Positions 54,469 through 62,761 of a DNA stretch of 64,000 nt are shown piece after piece; position 1 is the stretch's first letter, and each line of letters opens with the position of its first letter. A program made the translations under genes and the position numbers. Under the pieces are notes generated by a model, which saw only the letters and a list, made by a program, of their open reading frames with translations, was not told the DNA's origin and ran no database searches. Source of the DNA: RPRB01 sp035501615 (GTDB taxonomy: Bacteria > Myxococcota > Myxococcia > Myxococcales > Myxococcaceae); contig DATJVY010000002.1 of the NCBI GenBank assembly GCA_035501615.1, positions 10,302-74,301 on the forward strand, written 5' to 3'.

Positions 54469-55167
54469 TCAGGCGAGGTCGAAGAGGAGGACCTCGGAGG
54501 GCTCGACGGCGGTGAGGCCGACCGAGCGCTCGTCCGAGATCGCCGCCCCGTCGCCGGACGAGAGCGCGGTGTCGCCGATGCGAATCCGGCCACGGGCGAC
54601 CTGGACCCAGGCGTGGCGGCCGGGCGCGAGCGCGTGGGACACCGACTGGCCCCTCCCGAGGAGCGTCGTGTACACCCGCACGTCCTGGTGGATCTTCAGG
54701 CTGCCGTCCGCCGCGTCGGGGGAGGCGATGAGCCGGAGCTGCCCCTGCCTCTGCTCGGGCGGGAAGTGCTTCTGCTCGTAGCCGGGGGTCACCCCGCGGC
54801 GCGCGGGGAGGAGCCAGATCTGGAGGAAGTGCACCGGCTCGGACCGGGAGGCGTTGAACTCGCTGTGCATCACGCCGGTGCCGGCGCTCATGCGCTGGAC
54901 GTCACCCGGGCGAATCACCCCGCCGCCTCCGGTGGAATCCTCGTGGGCCAGCCCGCCCTCGAGGACGTAGGAGAGGATCTCCATGTCGCGATGCCCGTGC
55001 GTGCCGAAGCCCTGGCCGGGCTGCACGCGGTCCTCGTTGATCACCCGGAGCGCCCGGAACCCCATCTGCTCGGGGTCGTGGTAGTCGGCGAAGGAGAAGG
55101 TGTGGAAGGAGTCGAGCCAGCCATGCTCGGCGTGGCCCCGCTCGTTGCTCTTGCGAACCTGGATCAT
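54469..55167 (-). CDS. Pirin-family bicupin (YhhW-like)
   Basis: The 232-residue bicupin has the pirin metal site in cupin 1 (GFGTHGHRDMEILSYVLEGG with His, His and Glu; later MSAGTGVMHSEFNAS with His). Bacterial YhhW-type pirins act as quercetinase-like dioxygenases or as redox regulators. WLDSFHTFSFADYHDPEQMG is a family hallmark. I start at ATG 55167 (MIQVRKSNERGHAEHG). It is divergent from the HipA-like gene. A second, different pirin lies 3.8 kb away. Confidence 0.92.
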   Translation of the reverse strand: MIQVRKSNERGHAEHGWLDSFHTFSFADYHDPEQMGFRALRVINEDRVQPGQGFGTHGHRDMEILSYVLEGGLAHEDSTGGGGVIRPGDVQRMSAGTGVMHSEFNASRSEPVHFLQIWLLPARRGVTPGYEQKHFPPEQRQGQLRLIASPDAADGSLKIHQDVRVYTTLLGRGQSVSHALAPGRHAWVQVARGRIRIGDTALSSGDGAAISDERSVGLTAVEPSEVLLFDLA

Positions 55168-55272
55168 GGCCCCGAGCATGTAACGCAGCCCCGGGGAAAG
55201 GCCCGTCCCGCGCCAGGCAACGGTCCGTCCCGCGGGGGGCAACCGGCCCGGCAGCGGTTATGGTGGGCCGCC

Positions 55273-56055
55273 TTGCTTCGCACCCTGGCCGCCACGCGCT
55301 ACGTCACGCCCCTCCGGGAGGGCGGAAGCCTGCCGGCCATCGTCGAGGGCGACGACGACGGCCTGTACGTCGTGAAGTTCCGCGGCGCGGGACAGGGGCC
55401 GCGGGCGCTGGTGGCCGAGGTGCTCGCCGGGGAGATCGGCCGGGCGCTGGGGCTTCCGGTCCCGACGCTGGCGCTGGTGACCCTGGACGCGGACATCGGC
55501 CGGACCGAGCCCGACGGGGAGATCCGCGACCTCCTCAGGGCCAGCGTGGGCCTCAACCTCGGGGTGGACTACCTGCCCGGCGCGCTCGGGTACGATCCGG
55601 CCGCGTCCACCCCGCCGGCCGCGGAGCTCGCCGCGGACGTCGTCTGGTTCGACGCCCTGGTGCTCAACGTGGATCGCACCCCGCGCAACCCCAATCTCCT
55701 GGAGTGGCACCGGAGGCTCCACTGCATCGACCACGGGGCGAGCCTGTACGTCCACCACGACTGGGCCGGGGCGCCGGCCCGCGCCGACTCGGGGTTTCCT
55801 CAGATTCGTGACCACGTGCTGCTTCCCGTGGCAGGGGACGTGCGCGCCGCCGGCGAGCGGCTGCGCCCGAAGCTGTCGGAGGGGCTGTTCCGCGCGCTCG
55901 CGGGCGACGTTCCCGACGCCTGGCTGCCGGACGATGCGCACCTGGGAGGCGCGGCGGCCCAGCGGCGGGCCTACGTCGAGTGGCTGTCGCGGAGGCTGGC
56001 CAACGCCGCGGTGTTCGAGGAGGAGGCCAACCGTGCCCGCTCCCTGCGCGTTTGA
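55273..56055 (+). CDS. HipA-like kinase-fold protein (HipA_2 type)
   Basis: The 260-residue protein resembles HipA_2 kinases: ATRYVTPLREGGSLPAIVEG at the N-terminus, DGLYVVKFRGAGQGPRALVA with a candidate ATP-binding Lys, AADVVWFDALVLNVDRTPRN (candidate catalytic loop Asp and Asn) and LHCIDHGASLYVHHD (metal-binding Asp). It is shorter than E. coli HipA and not preceded by a HipB-type HTH gene. The only start in frame is TTG 55273. It overlaps the DUF3037 gene by 23 bases, a pairing that recurs in bacteria. Confidence 0.82.
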   Translation: MLRTLAATRYVTPLREGGSLPAIVEGDDDGLYVVKFRGAGQGPRALVAEVLAGEIGRALGLPVPTLALVTLDADIGRTEPDGEIRDLLRASVGLNLGVDYLPGALGYDPAASTPPAAELAADVVWFDALVLNVDRTPRNPNLLEWHRRLHCIDHGASLYVHHDWAGAPARADSGFPQIRDHVLLPVAGDVRAAGERLRPKLSEGLFRALAGDVPDAWLPDDAHLGGAAAQRRAYVEWLSRRLANAAVFEEEANRARSLRV

Positions 56056-56425
56056 CTACGCGGTGGTCCGGGTCGTTCCCCGGGTCGAGCGCGGCGAGTT
56101 CCTGAACGCCGGGGTGATCGTCTGGTGCCTGGCGCAGGACTACCTCGCCGCGCGGGTAGCACTGGACGTGGTTCGGCTCCGGGCGCTCGATCCCCGTGCC
56201 GACGTGGACGCCATCTCGGCCCACCTCGCCGCGGTGCCGAGGATCTGCGCCGGAGATGCCGCCGCCGGCCCGGTCGCCCGCCTTCCAGCGAAGGAGCGCT
56301 TCCACTGGCTGGTGGCCCCGCGGAGCACGGTCATCCAGACCTCGCCGGTGCACGCCGGACGGGCCGAGGCGCCGGAGGAGGCGCTGGCGCGGCTGTTCAA
56401 GACCCTGGTGGAGCCCGGCACGTGA
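56033..56425 (+). CDS. DUF3037 protein
   Basis: The 130-residue protein has the DUF3037 N-terminus FDYAVVRVVPRVERGEFLNA followed by GVIVWCLAQDYLAARV, and a helical domain with DPRADVDAISAHLAAVPRIC and RFHWLVAPRSTVIQTSPVHA. The function is unknown, but DUF3037 genes are repeatedly found next to HipA_2 kinases. GTG 56033 follows GGAGG inside the HipA-like frame, giving translational coupling. It ends in a GTGA overlap with the next gene. Confidence 0.82.
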   Translation: MPAPCAFDYAVVRVVPRVERGEFLNAGVIVWCLAQDYLAARVALDVVRLRALDPRADVDAISAHLAAVPRICAGDAAAGPVARLPAKERFHWLVAPRSTVIQTSPVHAGRAEAPEEALARLFKTLVEPGT

Positions 56426-57054
56426 CGCGCGCCCTGCCGGCCACCGAGCGCATCTTCCTTCTCTCCCCGGCGCGCTGCGACGGCATCCGGATGTCGATGC
56501 TGCGGCGGCGGGCGGCGCAGTTCCCGCTCGCGCTCGAGCTCCGGTCCGAGGGCGGGGCGATGCTGGGGGACGTCTTCGCCTTCACCAGCGGGCTCTACTT
56601 CCGCGGCAAGCTGACCTACGCGCGGGCGTTCGGCGCCTCGTGGGTCATCACCCCCGGGGCGGGTCTGGTCGAGCCGGAGCGGCGCATCGGCCCGAGGGAC
56701 CTGGACGCTTGGTCGCGGGTCCGGGTGGAGCTCGCCGACCGTCGGTACCGTCGTCCGCTGGAGCGGGACGCGCAGGCGCTGGCCGAGCGGCACCCGCGGA
56801 CGGAGGTCGTGCTCCTCGGGAGCATCGCCAGCGACAAGTACGTCGACCTGCTGCTGGACGTCTTCGGCGAGCGGCTGCTCTTCCCGGTGGATTTCGTGGG
56901 GCGGGGCGACATGAGCCGCGGCGGGCTCCTGCTCCGATCGGCCAGGAGCGGGACCCAGCTGCCCTACGGCCCGGTCCGGGGCGCGGTCCGCCATGGTCCG
57001 CGGCCCCCGCGGTTGCCGAGGCTGCCGCGCCCGCCGAGCGTGAAGAGCGCGTGA
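56422..57054 (+). CDS. Unknown protein, possibly DUF6884-like
   Basis: The 210-residue product has FLLSPARCDGIRMSMLRRR at the N-terminus, GDVFAFTSGLYFRGKLTYAR and WVITPGAGLVEPERRIGPR. The pattern (surface-loop Cys, aromatic-Lys, then GLVEP) loosely resembles DUF6884/YaaA-related proteins, which are thought to act on nucleic acids; this link is weak. VVLLGSIASDKYVDLLLDVF is a likely core strand-helix. The GTG start overlaps the DUF3037 stop by 4 bases, so the three genes form one unit. Confidence 0.65.
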   Translation: MTRALPATERIFLLSPARCDGIRMSMLRRRAAQFPLALELRSEGGAMLGDVFAFTSGLYFRGKLTYARAFGASWVITPGAGLVEPERRIGPRDLDAWSRVRVELADRRYRRPLERDAQALAERHPRTEVVLLGSIASDKYVDLLLDVFGERLLFPVDFVGRGDMSRGGLLLRSARSGTQLPYGPVRGAVRHGPRPPRLPRLPRPPSVKSA

Positions 57055-57177
57055 CGGCTGCCACCGGCCCGGGGCGGGCATGCCGGCGCCTGCACCATCG
57101 CTGGCAATCCGGGAAGCGCGCCATTCCCTTGCAGCGGGCGGGGGCCGTCCCCACCCTCCGTGCTCACGGGAGGACGC

Positions 57178-57933
57178 ATGACCTTCGGGAAGCGCGGATG
57201 GCTCTTGGTTCCGCTGTCGGTCGTGTTGGGTTGCGCGAGCACGCAGCAGGCACAGAAGCCGACGGCCTCGGGAGGAAGCTCCACGCTCGTCGACGAGGGG
57301 GCGTCCTCGACGAAGTCCGCCCAGGCGGCTCCGAAGGCCTCGGCCCCGACGCTCGTGCCCTTCCAGGGCAATGGCGGCTTCGTCGTCCTGATGCCGCCGA
57401 ATCCCCGGCGCGACGAGCAGACGCAGGACACGCCCGGCGGACAGGTGAAGATGCACATCGCCCAGGCGCAGGATGTCTCCGGCAGGTACCTCTCCTCGGC
57501 CAGCGACTTCCCGGCGGGAAGCCTGGACCGGATCGGGAACAAGGACCTGCTCGACTCGCTCCAGCAGACCACCGTCCAGTCGATGGGCGGCACGCTGGTC
57601 GACAGCCACGACGTCGGCGTGGCCGGCTACCCCGGACGGGAGTTCACGGCGACGGATCCGCAGGGGAGCCAGGTGACGGCGCGGGTCTTCGTCGCCGGCT
57701 CGCGGGTGTACACGCTGGCCGGGACCTATCCGCAGGGGGACGTCCCGGGGTCGATCAGGCAGTTCCTCGAGTCGTTCCAGCCGCCCGCGGGCGCAGCGGT
57801 CGGGGGCAGTGGGCCCGACACCGGCGAGGAGGACACGGTCGTCGATCCGCCCGCGAACGAAGCGGCCGACGGCGCGACGAGCGGCGAGCAGGACACCCGG
57901 GAGGAGCGCAGCACGACCGGCACCGGCCGCTAG
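57178..57933 (+). CDS. Lipoprotein of unknown function
   Basis: The 251-residue protein has a lipoprotein signal (WLLVPLSVVLGCASTQQ). A Ser/Ala-rich linker leads to a central domain (FQGNGGFVVLMPPNPRRDEQ; SMGGTLVDSHDVGVAGYPGR; TARVFVAGSRVYTLAGTYP) reminiscent of small domains in exported proteins, and an acidic tail. I recognise no named family. GGGAGG lies just upstream of ATG 57178; an in-frame ATG at 57160 is less likely. It is convergent with the SDR gene that ends 4 bases away. Confidence 0.75.
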   Translation: MTFGKRGWLLVPLSVVLGCASTQQAQKPTASGGSSTLVDEGASSTKSAQAAPKASAPTLVPFQGNGGFVVLMPPNPRRDEQTQDTPGGQVKMHIAQAQDVSGRYLSSASDFPAGSLDRIGNKDLLDSLQQTTVQSMGGTLVDSHDVGVAGYPGREFTATDPQGSQVTARVFVAGSRVYTLAGTYPQGDVPGSIRQFLESFQPPAGAAVGGSGPDTGEEDTVVDPPANEAADGATSGEQDTREERSTTGTGR

Positions 57934-57937
57934 CCGC

Positions 57938-58642
57938 TCAGGTCGGCGCCGACCAGTCGGAGCCGGTGGGCCGGAGCACCAGCTCGTGGGTCCAGGCGTC
58001 GGGGCCCTGGGTGTGGAGGAACGCGCAGGCCTCGGCGATGGCCTCGGGCGCGATGAGACGCTCGGCCGCGAATCCGGCGGCCCGTGTCCGCTCGGAGGCG
58101 ATGGGCCCGTCGATCGGGAGATAGGCCACGTGGACGCCGCGGGTCCGCCATTCCCGCGCGGCCACCTGCACCAGCGCACGGAGCGCGTGCTGCGCGGCGC
58201 CGAGCGCGGCGAAACCCTCCTTGGTGCGAACTCCGGAGGAGGTGCCGATCTGGAGGAACGTGCCTCGCCCGCGGCCGATCATGCCCGGGCCCACCGCGCG
58301 GAGCAGGTTCCAGGTTCCCTGGGGGTAGGCGGCGAACGACTCGGACAGCTCGGCGGCTGGAATCTCGAGCAGCGGGAGCGCGCCGAAGCGGCCACCCATC
58401 GTCTGCGCCGAGATGACCAGGTCCGGAGCCTCCTCGCCCAGGCGCGCGAGCGTCTCGGGCCGCCGGAGGTCACACACCGCGGGGACGCCCTTCCCTCCGG
58501 CGGAGGTCACCTCTGCGGCGAGCGCCTCCACGTCGGCCGCCGTCCTCGACGCGCAGAGGACCCGCCATCCCCTGCGCGCGAAGTGGAGTGCCAGGGTGCG
58601 TCCGAGCTTACGGACGCCGACGACCAGGAGGGTCTCGCTCAC
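57938..58642 (-). CDS. SDR-fold protein lacking catalytic Tyr/Lys
   Basis: The 234-residue protein has an SDR-like Rossmann fold. The cofactor motif is LLVVGVRKLGRTLALHFARR, lacking the TGxxxGxG pattern. After SSGVRTKEG the expected YxxxK is replaced by FAALGAAQHALRAL. The C-terminal part (VAYLPIDGPIASERTR) is SDR-like. It may bind a nucleotide without reducing a substrate. It starts 16 bases after the 80-residue gene on the same strand. Confidence 0.82.
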   Translation of the reverse strand: MSETLLVVGVRKLGRTLALHFARRGWRVLCASRTAADVEALAAEVTSAGGKGVPAVCDLRRPETLARLGEEAPDLVISAQTMGGRFGALPLLEIPAAELSESFAAYPQGTWNLLRAVGPGMIGRGRGTFLQIGTSSGVRTKEGFAALGAAQHALRALVQVAAREWRTRGVHVAYLPIDGPIASERTRAAGFAAERLIAPEAIAEACAFLHTQGPDAWTHELVLRPTGSDWSAPT

Positions 58643-58658
58643 CAGGACGGCCCGCCGC

Positions 58659-58901
58659 TCAGCGGAGGTTGTCGCGCAACGTCTTCAGCCGCTTGACCGC
58701 CTCGTCCAGCAGCTTCTTGGAGGACTCGGTGGCCTGCTCGGCGGCCCGCTCGACCTTGAACAGCTCCGGTTCGAGCTTGGCCCACTGGTCCTTCGCGTCC
58801 ATTCCGGCCAGGTGGACCTTGACCTTGACCTCGTCGCGCAGGGTCCTCAACAGATCCACGCCCTTCTTCATCTCGTTCTTCAGATCGAGCTCGTTGGCCA
58901 T
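58659..58901 (-). CDS. Small helical protein of unknown function
   Basis: The 80-residue product is strongly helical and charged (MANELDLKNEMKKGVDLLR; ERAAEQATESSKKLLDEAVK), probably a coiled-coil or helical-bundle protein. It has an excellent ribosome site (AGGAGG, 8 bases upstream) and normal codon use, so it is a real gene. I recognise no family. It is co-oriented with the SDR and divergent from the second pirin, 47 bases away. Confidence 0.75.
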   Translation of the reverse strand: MANELDLKNEMKKGVDLLRTLRDEVKVKVHLAGMDAKDQWAKLEPELFKVERAAEQATESSKKLLDEAVKRLKTLRDNLR

Positions 58902-58948
58902 GGCCGAACCTCCTGAGCCGAGTCATAACCCCGGCGAAGAGGAAGTCC

Positions 58949-59887
58949 ATGCCCAACGAGAAACACCCTGGCGTCCTCCCGACTTTCGCGCCCGTGACGG
59001 AGAGTGGGGAGGCGGACGGCGTCGTTCTGGTGATCGACTCGCGGCCTCGCGACCTCGGTGGCTTCTCCGTCCGGCGACTTCTCCCGGCCGCGGGGAGCCG
59101 GATGATCGGCCCGTTCATCTTCCTCGACCACATGGGACCGGCGGCGATGGAGCGCGGCCGCGGTGTCGACGTCCGCCCGCATCCGCACATCGCGCTGGCG
59201 ACGGTGACCTATCTCTTCGAGGGAGAGCTCGTTCACCGCGACAGCGTGGGCAGCGAGGTCACCATCCGGCCCGGCGACGTGAACTGGATGCTCGCCGGCC
59301 GCGGCATCGCCCACTCGGAGCGGAGCGGTCCCGAGGAGCGTGCCCGAGGTCCGCGCCTGCACGGGATCCAGAGCTGGGTGGCGCTGCCCACCGCGCACGA
59401 GGAGGACCCGCCGAGCTTCGCCCGCCATCCGGCGAGCACGCTTCCCCGCCTCCGCCGCGACGGGGCCGAGCTCACGGTCATCGCCGGGACGGCGTACGGA
59501 GCACGCTCGCCGGTGGCGGTGCTCTCGCCGACGCTCTACGTGGACGTGCGCCTCGAGGCGGGCGCCGGGCTCGAGGTGGACGCGACGCATCCCCGGCGGG
59601 CAGTGCAGGTGGTCGAGGGCCCGGTCCGGATCGGCAGCCGGCACCTCGTGCCCGGGGTGATGGCCGTGCTCCGGCCCGGCGCGACGGTGGTGATCGAGAC
59701 CGAGGGTCCGGCGCGGGTCATGCTCCTCGGCGGCGCACCGCTCGACGGTGAGCGCCACATCTGGTGGAACTTCGTCTCCAGCAGCAAGGAGCGGATCGAG
59801 CGGGCGAAGGACGACTGGAGGAGCGGTCGCTTCGGGAAGGTCCGCGGGGACGAGAGTGAGTCCATCCCCTTGCCGGACGACGCCTGA
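58949..59887 (+). CDS. Pirin-family bicupin (second copy)
   Basis: The 312-residue pirin is longer than the one at 54469 and clearly distinct. It has FSVRRLLPAAGSRMIGPFIF, LDHMGP, the metal site VRPHPHIALATVTYLFEGEL (His, His, then Glu) and MLAGRGIAHSERSGPEER. The second cupin (about 180-280) is a structural copy. Its C-terminal helix ERIERAKDDWRSGRFGKV is a pirin-typical element. GAGGAAG precedes ATG 58949. It ends 5 bases before the APH-AAA gene on the other strand. Confidence 0.93.
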   Translation: MPNEKHPGVLPTFAPVTESGEADGVVLVIDSRPRDLGGFSVRRLLPAAGSRMIGPFIFLDHMGPAAMERGRGVDVRPHPHIALATVTYLFEGELVHRDSVGSEVTIRPGDVNWMLAGRGIAHSERSGPEERARGPRLHGIQSWVALPTAHEEDPPSFARHPASTLPRLRRDGAELTVIAGTAYGARSPVAVLSPTLYVDVRLEAGAGLEVDATHPRRAVQVVEGPVRIGSRHLVPGVMAVLRPGATVVIETEGPARVMLLGGAPLDGERHIWWNFVSSSKERIERAKDDWRSGRFGKVRGDESESIPLPDDA

Positions 59888-59892
59888 GGCGT

Positions 59893-61497
59893 TCAGCCAG
59901 TGCGCGGAGGGCGGAGCCGATCGTGGAGGTCGTGCTCGAGCTGCTGGAGGGCGTCGGCGACCGGCGCGTCCCCGTTCACCACGAGGTGTCCCCAGGCGTC
60001 GAGCGTCACCGGCTCCCACCGGGCCTTCTGCGCGACGTAGACCGACCAGCCTGCATCGGAGACGGCGCCGGGCTCACGCGCCCGCCCCTCGAGCCGTGCG
60101 CGGATGACCTCGTCGCTCGCCCGCACCTCGGCGAGCAGGAAGAGGGCTCCGTGCGTCCGGGCCGCGCCGGCGAGGAGCTCGCGCTGCCAGGCGGCCTGGA
60201 GCGTGGCGTCCACCAGGACGCACCGGCCCTCGTCCAGCGCCGGACCCGCCTCCGCTGCGAGGCGCTCGTACGTCCGCCGCGTCGCCTCGGCCGAGTAGAG
60301 GCCGCTATCGAGGGTCGCCGGGGCGTGCTCCTCGGGCCGCAGCCCATGCAGCGACTTTCGCACCACGTCCGAGGAGAGCACCGTCCAGCCGCGGCGGAGC
60401 CCGAGCTCGTTCGCCAGCGTGGACTTGCCGCTGCCCGAGAGCCCGGCGACGGCGAGGAGCAGTGGCGGGAGGTCCTCGCTCGCCGCGTCGCAGGCGACGC
60501 CGAACGCCCGCCGGGCCATGCGCGCGGCCTCCTCGCGCTCCGCCGGGGCGACCTCCGGCTCGCCCGACCGGAGGCTCTCCACCTTGCCGCGCACGCAGGC
60601 CCGATAGCAGGTGTAGAACGGGACGAGCTTCGGGACCCCCGCGTCCCCGGAGCGGGCGACGTAGCGCTGGACGAACGCCTCGCCCAGGTCCGGACGCATC
60701 CTCAGCCTCAGGTCCATCGCGAGGAAGGCCACGTCGGAGGCCACGTCCGAGCAGCGGAGCCGGGTGCTGAAGTCCAGGCAGTCGAAGATGGTGAGCGGCT
60801 CGGTGAAGCAGACCGACGAGGTGCGAAGGTCCCCGTGCCCGTCCCGGACCCGCCCCTCCGCCACTCTCTGCTCCAGCAGCGCCCGCCGCCGCACCGACCA
60901 GGCCCCCACCACCGCACGCAGGTAACCGTCCTGGACCGGGGTCAGCGTGCGACCGAGGAAGGGAGTCACCTGGGCGAAGTGCTCGTCCCAGAGCGCCATC
61001 ACCGCCCCGGGCGTGCCGAAGGCAGCCACCCGCGGCCCGGCATCCGCCTGCGCGTGAAACGGCGCGAGGACGTCCGCCACCTGCTCCACCATCTCGCGGG
61101 TGAGCGCGCGTGCCCGGAGCAACCGGTCCATCATCCGGTCCTCGGGCAGCCGGCGCATGTGCACCGCGTACTCGAACGCCGGGCCGGTCCCGCCGATGCG
61201 GAGTCCGTCGGAGCTGCGGGTGATCGGCACCACGCCCAGGTAGAGCTCGGGGCTCAGCCGCCGGTTGAGCTCGACCTCGCGCGCGCAGAGCTCGGCGCGG
61301 CGCTCCAGCAGATGCGCGTCGAGGAAGTCGAAGTGCACCGGCTTCTTCACCTTGTAGGCGAACGGCCCGGCGAGGAAGACCACCGAGATGTGCGTCTGGA
61401 GCACCGTCACCGACTCGACCGCATGCGGATAGGCGGCGGGGCGGGACAGCGAGGCGAGCACCTCGGCGAGGTGGGCGTCGGGCGGCTCCGGAGGCAC
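59893..61497 (-). CDS. Bifunctional aminoglycoside phosphotransferase-like / AAA kinase fusion
   Basis: The 534-residue protein joins an APH-like domain (about 1-330) to a P-loop kinase domain (about 345-534). The APH part has VFLAGPFAYKVKKPVHFDFL with a candidate ATP-site Lys, RVRDGHGDLRTSSVCF and FDCLDFSTRLRCSDVASDVA. The P-loop is LAVAGLSGSGKSTLANELGL with VLSSDVVRKSLHGL. Such fusions are common but their substrate is unknown; it need not be a resistance gene. GTG 61497 is my choice; GTG 61515 is possible. Confidence 0.87.
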   Translation of the reverse strand: MPPEPPDAHLAEVLASLSRPAAYPHAVESVTVLQTHISVVFLAGPFAYKVKKPVHFDFLDAHLLERRAELCAREVELNRRLSPELYLGVVPITRSSDGLRIGGTGPAFEYAVHMRRLPEDRMMDRLLRARALTREMVEQVADVLAPFHAQADAGPRVAAFGTPGAVMALWDEHFAQVTPFLGRTLTPVQDGYLRAVVGAWSVRRRALLEQRVAEGRVRDGHGDLRTSSVCFTEPLTIFDCLDFSTRLRCSDVASDVAFLAMDLRLRMRPDLGEAFVQRYVARSGDAGVPKLVPFYTCYRACVRGKVESLRSGEPEVAPAEREEAARMARRAFGVACDAASEDLPPLLLAVAGLSGSGKSTLANELGLRRGWTVLSSDVVRKSLHGLRPEEHAPATLDSGLYSAEATRRTYERLAAEAGPALDEGRCVLVDATLQAAWQRELLAGAARTHGALFLLAEVRASDEVIRARLEGRAREPGAVSDAGWSVYVAQKARWEPVTLDAWGHLVVNGDAPVADALQQLEHDLHDRLRPPRTG

Positions 61498-61534
61498 GGC
61501 CGGACCATCGCACACCCGAGGGGCGCGCCGGGCG

Positions 61535-62008
61535 TCAGCGGAGCCGGGTGAAGTCCATGGTCCAGTTCGTCTCCCACGCGACGCCGTCGGGGGAGAAGGC
61601 CTGCTCCACGCGCGCGCGGCCATCGGAGAGCCGCAGCCAGACGATGCGGATCTTCACCGGGCGCCCCTCGTGCACCTCGTCGCCGAGGAAGGTTCCGCGG
61701 TCGCCCTCGAAGCGACCCACCAGGGGCGGAGCCAGCGCCGCGCGATCGCTCACCCAGTTCAGGGACCAGGAGGCGCGCGCGGCGTCGAACAGCCGCAAGC
61801 TCAGCCCGCGAAACCGGCCGTCCTCGGTCGCGAACTCGCCGAGGCTGACCCTCCCGTCCACCCGGGACTCGACGGCGTAGGTGGAGCGGAACTCCTCCCA
61901 GTCGTCGCACCCGGCCAGCCGCTGGCGGAGCCGGCGGTGCCGTACGGCCCAGAGCCCGTGGAGGAAGTCGAAGTCGTGCACGTCGGCGGGGCGGCTCACC
62001 AGGCTCAC
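61535..62008 (-). CDS. DUF1579-like small protein
   Basis: The 157-residue protein has a beta-rich pattern: FDFLHGLWAVRHRRLRQRLA near the start and later WSLNWVSDRAALAPPLVGRF and WETNWTMDFTRLR. This resembles DUF1579/lipocalin-like proteins of unknown function. The GTG 62008 overlaps the NIPSNAP stop (GTGA), so the genes are coupled. It has no signal peptide. Confidence 0.75.
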   Translation of the reverse strand: MSLVSRPADVHDFDFLHGLWAVRHRRLRQRLAGCDDWEEFRSTYAVESRVDGRVSLGEFATEDGRFRGLSLRLFDAARASWSLNWVSDRAALAPPLVGRFEGDRGTFLGDEVHEGRPVKIRIVWLRLSDGRARVEQAFSPDGVAWETNWTMDFTRLR

Positions 62009-62718
62009 CAGAGGGCCGAGCGAGGGGTGGCGCGGAGGATCAGCAGCTCCGGGTCTCCGGCAAGCCGCTTCCGGAGCCCGGGCAGGACGTCCTCGGCCCA
62101 GTCCAGATCCGCGTGGAGAAGGAGGAGATGGCGCCGGACCGCCTCGGCGTCGGGCAGCACCGAGACGCAGACGACCACGTCGGCCCGCTCGCGGACGGGA
62201 AGCGCCGGGAAGTCGTTCCGCGCGCGCTCGGTCTCGAGCCAGGTCAGCGGCTGCGCGCCGGTGCCCTCGAGCGCAGGACTCACCCGGGTGCGACAGAACT
62301 CGAGCAGGTCGTGGGCGCCCGGCTTGCGGTGGAAGACCCGGACCAGCACGCGGCCGCTGCCGGGCTCGGGCCGGACCGCCCGGGCGCGCCGTGGAAAACC
62401 ACCCCGGGGATGGACCGGCCGGAGGAGGAGAACGTCGTCGCTGTCGAGCATCGTCGCGTTGGCCTGTGCCCGGTGCTTCCGCCACACCGGCCCCTCGTAG
62501 AACGTGGAGAGCGACTCGCGGCGATGGGCCATGTCCGGGAAGCCGCGGAACCAGACGAACCGTTCCGGACGGTCGAGGTCCTCGAACTGGCCCAGCACCC
62601 GGATGCCAGCGGATTCCTGGGGCTCGAGGAGCTCTCGCTCGAACAGGTCGACCAGCTCGTCCCGCCGGCCCGGGTGCAGCGTGTACTGGCGAAGCTCGAC
62701 GACCGCACAGGGAACCAT
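62005..62718 (-). CDS. NIPSNAP-family protein
   Basis: The 237-residue protein begins with the NIPSNAP ferredoxin-like signature VELRQYTLHPGRRDELVDLF followed by IRVLGQFEDLDRPERFVWFR and later a second half with RVFHRKPGAHDLLEFCR. NIPSNAP proteins are small dimeric alpha/beta-barrel proteins without a settled biochemical role. It is divergent from the MocR regulator across a 43-base gap containing a perfect palindrome, so it may be controlled by it. Confidence 0.88.
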   Translation of the reverse strand: MVPCAVVELRQYTLHPGRRDELVDLFERELLEPQESAGIRVLGQFEDLDRPERFVWFRGFPDMAHRRESLSTFYEGPVWRKHRAQANATMLDSDDVLLLRPVHPRGGFPRRARAVRPEPGSGRVLVRVFHRKPGAHDLLEFCRTRVSPALEGTGAQPLTWLETERARNDFPALPVRERADVVVCVSVLPDAEAVRRHLLLLHADLDWAEDVLPGLRKRLAGDPELLILRATPRSALW

Positions 62719-62720
62719 GG

Positions 62721-62735
62721 GTGACACGGTGTCAC
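62721..62735. promoter_or_regulatory. Palindrome between NIPSNAP and MocR genes
   Basis: GTGACACGGTGTCAC is a perfect 7+1+7 palindrome in the 43-base divergent gap. It lies 2 bases from the NIPSNAP start and 26 bases from the MocR ATG. TGGTAT (62741-62746) could be a -10 element for the MocR gene. GntR/MocR regulators often bind such dyads and repress divergent genes. Confidence 0.6.
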
Positions 62736-62761
62736 TGTGCTGGTATGCCCTGCCAGGCCAG

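Noticed and set aside
59893..61497. Antibiotic-resistance gene by aminoglycoside phosphotransferase similarity
   Set aside because: APH-AAA fusions are widespread housekeeping-type proteins; no specific resistance residue pattern was identified.
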